From Micromonospora sp. WMMD980 (GTDB lineage: Bacteria > Actinomycetota > Actinomycetes > Mycobacteriales > Micromonosporaceae), in contig NZ_JARUBE010000004.1 in assembly GCF_029626035.1 (NCBI RefSeq), forward strand, positions 1 to 10,885: a DNA stretch of 10,885 nt, written 5' to 3'. The notes under the pieces were generated by a model. The model did no database searches, had not been told where the DNA came from, and worked only from the letters and a program-made list of their open reading frames with translations. Of the stretch, positions 5,304 to 10,885 are shown piece after piece. Positions within the stretch are counted from its first letter, which is position 1. Each line of letters opens with the position of its first letter. The position numbers and the translations under genes are program-made.

Positions 5304-6053
5304 ATGTTCGACACCTACGTCACGATCGTCGGCAACCTGCTGACCGCGCCGGAGTGGCGCCGCACCACGCAGAGCGGCACGCTCGTGGCCAACTTCAAGG
5401 TCGCCTCGACCGCACGCCGCCTCGACCGGGACAGCGGTCGCTGGGTCGACGGCAACAGCCTGCGGGTGCGGGTGAACTGCTGGCGGCGGCTCGCCGAGGG
5501 GGTGGCGGCGTCGGTGGCCCTGGGCGATCCGGTGATCGTCGCCGGCCGCCTCTACACCCGCGACTGGACCGACGAGGCCGGCAACCACCGGACGCTCTAC
5601 GAGTTGGAGGCCGTGGCGGTCGGGCACGACCTGTCCCGGGGGCGGGCCCGGTTCCTGCGCAACCAGCCGCGCGCGGCCACCAGTTCGGTCGAGGACGCCG
5701 AGGCGGAGCAGCGCGTGCACGGCGAGGCGACCGAGGCCGTGCCCGACGAGCTGGCCCCGACCACGTTCGACGCCCGGCCGTTCGACGACGACATCCTGCC
5801 GCCGGAGTTCGGGCCGGCGCGGGTCGGCCTCACCGGCGCGCTCGACCGGCCGGCCGAACCCGACCCGCTCGACGCCCGGCCCGGGGAGCCGGGGGAACTG
5901 GGTGAGGGGGGAGACAAGCTGGGCGCCGCCGAGGACGACGAGCTGGGCGAGGTGGAGCTGCCCGTCGACGACGGGCCTGGCGTCGCGGGGCCCGACGGCG
6001 GAGGGTCCGCCCCGGGGCGCCGCGGCCGACGGCGTGGCACGGTGTCCGTCTGA
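5304..6053 (+). CDS. ssb: single-stranded DNA-binding protein paralogue
   Basis: The protein binds single-stranded DNA through one OB fold at residues 1-112: MFDTYVTIVGNLLTAPEWR, LVANFKVAST, NSLRVRVNCWRRLAEGVAASV, GDPVIVAGRLYTRDW and the final strand LYELEAVAVGHDL. Start ATG 5304 has a strong GGGAGG site. The remaining 137 residues are a disordered Pro/Gly/Asp/Glu tail. Canonical SSBs end in an acidic DDDIPF-like tip that recruits repair proteins. This one ends basic (GRRGRRRGTVSV), while a similar sequence, FDDDILPPEF, lies internally at 160-169. It is not next to rpsF/rpsR, so it is a second SSB (SsbB-like), perhaps for transformation, recombination or repair. DnaA-box-like sites precede it and a strong hairpin follows. 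Confidence 0.87.
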   Translation: MFDTYVTIVGNLLTAPEWRRTTQSGTLVANFKVASTARRLDRDSGRWVDGNSLRVRVNCWRRLAEGVAASVALGDPVIVAGRLYTRDWTDEAGNHRTLYELEAVAVGHDLSRGRARFLRNQPRAATSSVEDAEAEQRVHGEATEAVPDELAPTTFDARPFDDDILPPEFGPARVGLTGALDRPAEPDPLDARPGEPGELGEGGDKLGAAEDDELGEVELPVDDGPGVAGPDGGGSAPGRRGRRRGTVSV

Positions 6054-6076
6054 GGCCGCGGCCGGTGCGACGGGGG

Positions 6077-6111
6077 CGCGGGGTGGCGACGCCGGGCGTG
6101 GCCACCCCGCG
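6077..6111 (+). terminator. hairpin after ssb
   Basis: CGCGGGGTGGC (6077-6087) pairs perfectly with GCCACCCCGCG (6101-6111). Inside, ACG/CGT can extend the stem after one G-G mismatch. It starts 24 bases past the ssb stop. There is no U tract. Confidence 0.55.
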
Positions 6112-6224
6112 GTACGGGGATGCCGCGCCCCGGAGAAGAGAGCGCCACCTCGGGTCGCATACCGGTAGCGGGATGGTGGATCGTCAGGGAGGGCGGAGCG
6201 TCCCTCGGGAACCGCGGGTGCGGC

Positions 6225-6230
6225 TAGGCT
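6225..6230 (+). promoter_or_regulatory. possible -10 box of cobD-cobQ
   Basis: TAGGCT fits TANNNT and lies 22 bases before the cobD GTG, leaving room for the ribosome site GGAGG at 6239-6243. No -35 is clear. I looked for a cobalamin riboswitch between 6112 and 6252 and saw no recognisable B12-box core. Confidence 0.3.
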
Positions 6231-6252
6231 GGCCGGCCGGAGGTGGTGACGG

Positions 6253-7422
6253 GTGCGGCAGGCGACCGCCATGGCGAACGCGACCGGGCTGGCGGTGGGC
6301 TACGCGCTCGACGCGCTGCTCGGCGACCCGCGCAGGTGGCATCCGGTGGCCGGTTTCGGTCGCGCGGCAGGTGCCCTGGAGCGGCGGGTCTACCGCCCGC
6401 GGCGGTCGGTCGGGGTGGCGTTCACCGCGCTCGCGGTCGGCGGGCCGGTGCTGCTCGGCGCTGCCGCCGCGCTCGCCACCCGGCGTCACCCGGTGGCCCG
6501 GGCCGCGCTGGTGGCCGCCGGCACCTGGGCGGTGCTGGGCGGGCGCACGCTGCGGCACGAGTCGCGGGTGATGGGTCGGGCGCTGCGTCGTGCCGACCTG
6601 CCCGCCGCCCGGGCCCGCCTCGGCCACCTGTGCGGGCGGGACCCGTCCGCCCTGGACGAGCCGGAACTGGCCCGTGCCACCGTCGAGTCGGTGGCCGAGA
6701 ACACCTCCGACGCGGTGGTCGCGCCGCTGGTCTGGGGGGCGGTCGCCGGGCTGCCCGGCCTGCTCGGTTACCGGGCGGCGAACACGCTCGACGCCATGGT
6801 CGGTCACCGCTCACCCCGCTACGCCCGCTTCGGCACCCCGGCCGCCCGGCTGGACGACCTGCTCAACCTGGCGCCGTCGCGGTTGACCGGGCTGCTCACG
6901 GTGGCCGTCGCGCCGGTGGCGCACGGGGACCGGGCGACGGCCTGGCACGTCTGGCGGCGGGACCGGGGCGACCATCCGAGCCCGAACGCCGGGCAGTGTG
7001 AGGCGGCGATGGCGGGCGTGCTCGGTGTCCGGCTGGGTGGGCGCAACGTCTACTTCGGCCGCTCGGATACGCGGCCGTTCCTCGGCGACGGGCCCCGTCC
7101 GGAGGCCCGGCACCTGACGCGCGCGGCCCGGGTCTCCGGCGCGGTGGGCCTGGCCGCTCTCGGGTTGGCGGCGCTCTACCCGGTGACCGTGGGTCGGCTG
7201 GCCGGTGCGACCGGTCGCGCCGCGCTGCGCGCACTCGCCGGCGCCGCCGGGCGTGGCCCGACCGACGCCGCGCTCGCCGGTATCACCGGGCGTGGCCCGA
7301 CCGACGCCGCGCTCGCCGGCATCACCGGGCGCGGGTACGGCGCCGCCCGGTGTGGACCGACCGGCGCTCCCGGGCGCACGCCAGGAGGCGTCGCGGCGAG
7401 CGGCTCGGGCAGCGGGCGGTGA
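6253..7422 (+). CDS. cobD: adenosylcobinamide-phosphate synthase CobD/CbiB
   Basis: This integral membrane enzyme attaches (R)-1-amino-2-propanol (or its phosphate) to adenosylcobyric acid, giving adenosylcobinamide (phosphate). Family motifs in order are [17 protein letters not shown] (20-36), [15 protein letters not shown] (from about 145), [15 protein letters not shown] (about 174-188), [16 protein letters not shown] and [17 protein letters not shown]. Hydrophobic segments surround them (for example 56-76, 148-172, 295-312). The GTG start has GGAGG nine bases upstream. The family usually ends near residue 315-330; here about 75 Gly/Ala/Pro-rich residues follow, including a 13-residue tandem repeat. 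The stop overlaps the cobQ start (GTGA), indicating an operon with translational coupling. Confidence 0.93.
   Translation: MRQATAMANATGLAVGYALDALLGDPRRWHPVAGFGRAAGALERRVYRPRRSVGVAFTALAVGGPVLLGAAAALATRRHPVARAALVAAGTWAVLGGRTLRHESRVMGRALRRADLPAARARLGHLCGRDPSALDEPELARATVESVAENTSDAVVAPLVWGAVAGLPGLLGYRAANTLDAMVGHRSPRYARFGTPAARLDDLLNLAPSRLTGLLTVAVAPVAHGDRATAWHVWRRDRGDHPSPNAGQCEAAMAGVLGVRLGGRNVYFGRSDTRPFLGDGPRPEARHLTRAARVSGAVGLAALGLAALYPVTVGRLAGATGRAALRALAGAAGRGPTDAALAGITGRGPTDAALAGITGRGYGAARCGPTGAPGRTPGGVAASGSGSGR
7249..7326 (+). repeat. 39-base tandem repeat inside cobD 3' end
   Basis: Two adjacent 39-base units (7249-7287 and 7288-7326) differ at one position (T7281 versus C7320), with a partial third from 7327 and a degenerate one before 7249. 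The period is in frame and encodes [13 protein letters not shown] per unit. It lies in the non-conserved tail of CobD. Confidence 0.9.
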
Positions 7423-8975
7423 GCGGCGGGCTGCTGGTCGCGGGCACCACCTCCGACGCCGGCAAGAGCGTGCTGACCGCCGGCATCTGCCGTTGGCTCC
7501 GTCGGCGGGGCATTCGGGTCGCGCCGTTCAAGGCGCAGAACATGTCGAACAACTCGGCCGTGGTGGTCGGCCCGGACGGCCGGGGCGGGGAGATCGGCCG
7601 GGCCCAGGCCATGCAGGCCGCCGCCGCCGGGCTCGCGCCGGACCTGCGGTTCAACCCGGTGCTGCTCAAGCCGGGTAGCGACCACGCCAGCCAGGTGGTG
7701 CTGCTCGGCGAGGCGGTCGACACGGTCACCGCAGGCAACTTCCACACGCTGCGGCCCCGGCTCGCCGCCACCGCGTACGCGGCGCTGGCCGAGCTGCGCA
7801 CCGAGTACGACGTGGTGGTCTGCGAGGGCGCGGGCAGCCCTGCGGAGATCAACCTGCGGGCCGGTGACTACGTCAACATGGGGCTGGCCCGCCAGGCCGG
7901 CCTGCCCACGATCGTGGTCGGCGACATCGACCGCGGCGGGGTGTTCGCCTCGATGTTCGGCACCGTGGCCCTGCTCGACGCCGCCGACCAGGCGCTGGTC
8001 GCCGGCTTCGTGGTCAACAAGTTCCGCGGTGACCTGGGGCTGCTCCGGCCCGGGCTGGACATGCTGCGGCAGGCCACCGGCCGCCCCACCTTCGGCGTGC
8101 TGCCGTGGGCGCTGGACCTGTGGCTGGACGCGGAGGACTCGCTCGCGTACGGGCGGGTGCTCGGCCGGCCGGCGGCGCCGCGCGGCACGGACTGGCTCGA
8201 CGTCGCGGTGGTCCGGCTGCCCCGGATCTCCAACGCCACCGACGTCGAGGCGCTCGCCACCGAGCCGGGGGTGCGGGTGCGGCTGACCGTCGAGCCGGCC
8301 GAACTGGCCGCCGCCGACCTGGTGGTGCTGCCCGGCTCCAAGTCGACCGTCGCCGACCTGGCCTGGCTGCGGGAGACCGGGCTGGCCGACGCGGTGCGGG
8401 CGCACGTCGCCGCCGGTCGCCCGCTGCTCGGCGTCTGCGGCGGGTTCCAGATGCTCGGCCGGATGATCCACGACCCGGTGGAGAGCCGCCGGGGCAGCGT
8501 GCCCGGCCTCGGGCTGCTGCCCGTCGAGATCACCTTCGACAGGCGCAAGACGGTCCGCCGGGCCGCGGGCGTCGCCGCCGGTGACGTGCCGGTGCACGGG
8601 TACGAGATCCACCACGGCCGGGTCTCCGCCGCCGACCCGGGGTTGCCGCCGCTGCTGCGCTACACCGACGGCACCGGCGAGGGCGCCCGGCTCGGCGCGC
8701 TGTACGGAACCCACTGGCACGGCGCGTTCGAGTCGGACGCGTTCCGCCGCCGGTTCCTCGCCGAGGTCGCCGAGGCGGCCGGCCGGACCGGCTTCGCGGT
8801 CGCGCCGGACAACTCGTTCGCGGCGGCCCGGGAACGGACGCTGGACCTGCTCGGTGACCTGGTGGAGGAGCACCTGGACACCGGCGCGTTGTGGCGGCTG
8901 GTCGAGGAGGGCCCGCCGCCGGGCCTGCCGTTCGTGCCGCCCGGCGCGCCCGGGCGACCGCCCGGCCCGTCGTGA
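7419..8975 (+). CDS. cobQ: cobyric acid synthase CobQ
   Basis: CobQ amidates four side chains (b, d, e, g) of adenosylcobyrinic acid a,c-diamide in the cytoplasm, using glutamine and ATP. The 518 residues begin at GTG 7419, overlapping the cobD stop. The N-terminal dethiobiotin-synthetase-like ATPase domain shows the P-loop GTTSDAGKS (9-17), [22 protein letters not shown], and [14 protein letters not shown]. The C-terminal class I-type amidotransferase domain has [12 protein letters not shown] with nucleophile Cys340 and [10 protein letters not shown] with His434. A Pro/Gly-rich tail of about 20 residues ends the protein. Together with cobD it covers two consecutive late steps of B12 synthesis or of salvage from cobyrinate. 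The nucleotide-loop genes are not in the window. Confidence 0.95.
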   Translation: MSGGLLVAGTTSDAGKSVLTAGICRWLRRRGIRVAPFKAQNMSNNSAVVVGPDGRGGEIGRAQAMQAAAAGLAPDLRFNPVLLKPGSDHASQVVLLGEAVDTVTAGNFHTLRPRLAATAYAALAELRTEYDVVVCEGAGSPAEINLRAGDYVNMGLARQAGLPTIVVGDIDRGGVFASMFGTVALLDAADQALVAGFVVNKFRGDLGLLRPGLDMLRQATGRPTFGVLPWALDLWLDAEDSLAYGRVLGRPAAPRGTDWLDVAVVRLPRISNATDVEALATEPGVRVRLTVEPAELAAADLVVLPGSKSTVADLAWLRETGLADAVRAHVAAGRPLLGVCGGFQMLGRMIHDPVESRRGSVPGLGLLPVEITFDRRKTVRRAAGVAAGDVPVHGYEIHHGRVSAADPGLPPLLRYTDGTGEGARLGALYGTHWHGAFESDAFRRRFLAEVAEAAGRTGFAVAPDNSFAAARERTLDLLGDLVEEHLDTGALWRLVEEGPPPGLPFVPPGAPGRPPGPS

Positions 8976-9009
8976 CCGGAGCGGTCCGGCGGCACCCGGT
9001 CGGGACGGC

Positions 9010-9411
9010 TCAGTGGCGCACGTCCGCCGGGCGGTCGGACATCGGCAGGCCGGCCTCGCGCCAGCCCTGCACGCCGCCGATCATGTCGGTGGCGTGCCGC
9101 AGGCCGAGGGTCTGCAGGCTGGCGGCGGCCAGGCTGGAGCTGTAGCCCTGCCGGCACACCACCACGATCTCGCGGTCGTAGCCGATCGCCTCCGGGATGC
9201 GCCACTCGCTGGCCGGGTCGAGTCGCCACTCCAGCACCGTGCGGTCGATGACGATCGCGCCGGGCAGCTCACCCTCCTCGCGGCGCTGCGCCTCGGTGCG
9301 CGTGTCGACGAGCAGCGCGCCGTTGCGGACCGCCTCGACGGTCTCGTGCGGGGTGAGCCGGCGGAGACCGGCGCGGGCCTGTTCCAGGAGGGCGTCGACG
9401 CCCGGACACAT
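9010..9411 (-). CDS. single-domain rhodanese-like protein
   Basis: The protein is 133 residues with one rhodanese fold: LTPHETVEAVRNGALLVDTRTEAQR (19-43), ELPGAIVIDRTVLEWRL (48-64), the active-site loop VVCRQGYSS with Cys86 (85-92), SSLAAASLQTLGLRHATDM, and GGVQGWREAGLP (112-123). The Cys-containing six-residue loop suggests sulfur transfer rather than a dead domain; the donor and acceptor are unknown. ATG 9411 is the likeliest start; GTG 9414 and GTG 9426 are also in frame, and GGGGG lies about 11 bases before the ATG. The gene converges on cobQ with only 34 bases between, where a short CCGGA/TCCGG hairpin (8976-8989) could serve both. It diverges from the kinase-like gene. Confidence 0.85.
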   Translation of the reverse strand: MCPGVDALLEQARAGLRRLTPHETVEAVRNGALLVDTRTEAQRREEGELPGAIVIDRTVLEWRLDPASEWRIPEAIGYDREIVVVCRQGYSSSLAAASLQTLGLRHATDMIGGVQGWREAGLPMSDRPADVRH

Positions 9412-9509
9412 CACGTCATGGAGCACCCCCAGATCATGCCCGCGGCGTCGGCGGGCCGCCGGGTGAAACGGTCCGCCCGGGTCGCAGGATCCAGCGGACG
9501 GGGGAACGT

Positions 9510-9515
9510 TAGCGT
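9510..9515 (+). promoter_or_regulatory. -10 box of kinase-like gene (leaderless)
   Basis: TAGCGT fits TANNNT and ends seven bases before GTG 9523, which has no ribosome binding site. It lies in the 111-base divergent region shared with the rhodanese gene. I see no clear promoter for the rhodanese side. Confidence 0.45.
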
Positions 9516-9522
9516 CGGTCGG

Positions 9523-10173
9523 GTGAACGTCGCGGTGGTCGAGGCGTACGCCGGGTTGGTCCGGCGGGTGCTGGCCGCGCCGCCGCGGTTGGGACGGACC
9601 CGGCTGGTGGCTGTTGACGGGCCGAGCGGCGCGGGCAAGAGCGTGTTCGCGACGCGCCTCGCGGACGCGTTCGTGGCGACCGGCGCGGGCCGGCCGCCAC
9701 TGGTCCACACCGACGACCTGCTGGACGGCTGGGACGACCAGCTCACGTTCTGGGCCAGGCTGGAGGAGCGGGTGCTCGGGCCGGTGCGGGCCGGCCGGCC
9801 GGGCGGCTACCGCCGGTACAGCTGGGTGCGCGGGCGTTTCCTGGGTCCGGTGGTGCCGGTGCCGGCGGCGCCGGTGCTGCTCGTCGAGGGGGTGAGCGCG
9901 GCGCGCGCCGTGGTGCGCCCCGAGCTGACCCTCTCGGTGCTGGTCACCGCGCCGGGGGAGCTGCGGTTGTCCCGGGCGTTGGCCCGCGACGGCGCGCAGG
10001 TCCTGCCCGAACTGCGCCGCTGGCACGCCGGGGAGCGGGCGCACTTCGCCGCCGACGGCACCCCGGCGGCGGTGGACCTGGTCGTCGACGGCGCTTCCGA
10101 CCTGCCGCACGACCCGGAGCGCTACTACGTGCGGCTCGGGCGGCGGCCGGGCTCGGACGGCGTGACCGGGTAA
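9523..10173 (+). CDS. P-loop uridine-kinase-like protein
   Basis: The 216-residue protein has the fold of small nucleoside kinases. It shows a Walker A motif GPSGAGKS (33-40) after strand TRLVAVD, a substrate-side HTDDLLDGWDD (62-72), a hydrophobic strand ending in acid, VLLVEGVSA (118-126), the lid/arginine region RLSRALARDG (148-157), and a C-terminal strand VDLVVDG. These match the uridine kinase/phosphoribulokinase-like group often annotated as an ATP-binding protein in actinobacteria. The true substrate is not evident. GTG 9523 is chosen because the TAGCGT box ends seven bases before it; the frame itself extends far upstream through the antisense of other genes. The next gene follows after 21 bases but has its own promoter box. 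Confidence 0.75.
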   Translation: MNVAVVEAYAGLVRRVLAAPPRLGRTRLVAVDGPSGAGKSVFATRLADAFVATGAGRPPLVHTDDLLDGWDDQLTFWARLEERVLGPVRAGRPGGYRRYSWVRGRFLGPVVPVPAAPVLLVEGVSAARAVVRPELTLSVLVTAPGELRLSRALARDGAQVLPELRRWHAGERAHFAADGTPAAVDLVVDGASDLPHDPERYYVRLGRRPGSDGVTG

Positions 10174-10181
10174 GGCCGGCA

Positions 10182-10187
10182 TACGAT
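10182..10187 (+). promoter_or_regulatory. -10 box of M20 peptidase gene (leaderless)
   Basis: TACGAT fits TANNNT and ends seven bases before ATG 10195. GTGAC at 10162-10166 could be a weak -35 (spacer 15). No ribosome binding site precedes the ATG. Confidence 0.5.
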
Positions 10188-10194
10188 TCCGGTC

Positions 10195-10885
10195 ATGACC
10201 ACTCCGATCATTTCCGAGTCCGAGGTGCGGGCCGCCGTCGAGCGGGAACTGCCCGGTGTCCGTGCCGACCTGGAACGACTCGTCCGCATCCCGGGCATCG
10301 CCTTCGACGGCTTCGACCACTCGCACGTGGAGCGCTCCGCCGAGGCGGTGGCGGAGCTGCTGCGCGGTTGCGGCCTGGACACCCGGATCGTCCGCTCCGG
10401 CGGCCAGCCGGCGGTGATCGGGACGAAGGCGGCTCCGGCCGGCGCGCCCACCGTGCTGCTCTACGCCCACCACGACGTGCAGCCGGTCGGCGACCTGGCG
10501 TTGTGGGAGTCCGACCCGTTCGAGCCGGTGGAGCGCGACGGCCGCCTCTACGGCCGGGGCGCGGCCGACGACAAGGCCGGCATCATGGCGCACGTCGCCG
10601 CGCTGCGCGCGTTCGGCGACCGGCTGCCGGTCGGCGTGGTGCTGTTCGTCGAGGGCGAGGAGGAGTACGGCTCCGACTCGCTGGAGCGGCTGCTCGCCGA
10701 GCACCGCGACGACCTGGCGTCGGACGTCATCGTGATCGCCGACTCCACCAACTGGGACGTCGGCGTGCCGGCGCTGACCACCTCGCTGCGCGGCATCGTG
10801 AACTGCTTCGTGGAGGTCCGCACGCTCGACCACGCGGTGCACAGCGGCATGTTCGGCGGTGCCGTCCCGGACGCGCTCACCGCGC
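10195..10885 (+). CDS. M20-family zinc metallopeptidase (dipeptidase), N-terminal half
   Basis: The gene is cut by the window end after 230 codons; family members of this type are about 440-460 residues. It hydrolyses short peptides or N-acylated amino acids with two zinc ions. Visible ligands and catalytic residues are His92 and Asp94 in YAHHDVQPVGD, bridging Asp125 in GRGAADDKAG, general base Glu156 and ligand Glu157 in EGEEEYGS, and Asp183 in VIADST. The lid/dimerisation domain starts near 200 and shows HSGMFGG (His216). No signal peptide is present, so it is cytoplasmic. The start ATG is supported by the TACGAT box. Nearest relatives by motif are the M20/M25/M40 dipeptidases. Confidence 0.93.
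   Translation, partial: MTTPIISESEVRAAVERELPGVRADLERLVRIPGIAFDGFDHSHVERSAEAVAELLRGCGLDTRIVRSGGQPAVIGTKAAPAGAPTVLLYAHHDVQPVGDLALWESDPFEPVERDGRLYGRGAADDKAGIMAHVAALRAFGDRLPVGVVLFVEGEEEYGSDSLERLLAEHRDDLASDVIVIADSTNWDVGVPALTTSLRGIVNCFVEVRTLDHAVHSGMFGGAVPDALTA

Noticed and set aside
6054..6252. Cobalamin riboswitch ahead of cobD
   Set aside because: No recognisable B12-box core or kissing-loop architecture; the stretch holds the ssb hairpin, a possible -10 box and the cobD ribosome site.
8581..9522. Long open frame upstream of and continuous with the kinase-like gene
   Set aside because: It lacks stops only because the DNA is so GC-rich; it overlaps cobQ in another frame and the antisense of the rhodanese gene, and its product is low-complexity Arg/Ala/Gly.
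9412..10842. Very long minus-strand open frame extending upstream of the rhodanese gene
   Set aside because: It is antisense to the kinase-like and M20 genes and has no domain outside the rhodanese part; stop-free antisense frames are common at this base composition.

Overview
The window is very GC-rich, uses GTG starts freely, carries TANNNT -10 boxes, and encodes actinobacterial proteins throughout. A stand-alone CobD-CobQ pair, a second SSB and a bipartite GGGGCCC palindromic repeat suggest a Micromonosporaceae chromosome (Micromonospora or a close relative). The family assignment is inference from gene style and remembered repeats, not from a search.

Left part (1-2390) looks like an acquired or decayed island next to a tRNA gene. 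It holds the 5' half of an IS701-family transposase, a MurF-type ligase whose 3' end the IS has overrun at a CTAG target, and a 53-codon orphan reading-frame fragment. A tRNA-Arg(TCT) on the minus strand (2392-2464) has its 3' end facing this side, the usual orientation for an integration site.

Right of the tRNA the sequence reads as ordinary backbone. In order: a protein resembling a trypsin-like protease that has lost its catalytic residues (+); an alpha/beta hydrolase (-); a ribosome-associated HPF/RaiA-type stress factor (-) with a strong terminator and a possible coupled leader peptide; and, divergent from it, an SSB paralogue (+) with DnaA-box-like sites in the shared 285-base upstream region. 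Two copies of a bipartite palindromic repeat flank the hydrolase gene.

Next come cobD (cbiB) and cobQ (+), overlapping by four bases. They encode the amidation of cobyrinic acid diamide to adenosylcobyrate and the following aminopropanol attachment that makes adenosylcobinamide. A rhodanese-domain protein (-) converges on cobQ and diverges from a P-loop uridine-kinase-like protein (+). The window ends inside an M20-family zinc peptidase (+).

Five genes (murF-like, protease-like, hydrolase, kinase-like, M20 peptidase) have a TANNNT box ending exactly 6 or 7 bases before the start codon, the arrangement of leaderless transcripts. This decides several starts. I see no CRISPR array, phage cluster or clearly new multi-gene system. 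The most notable items are the IS-altered MurF beside the tRNA, the inactivated protease-like protein, the SSB without a C-terminal acidic tip, the hpf leader peptide, and the repeat family that also supplies a gene's stop codon.
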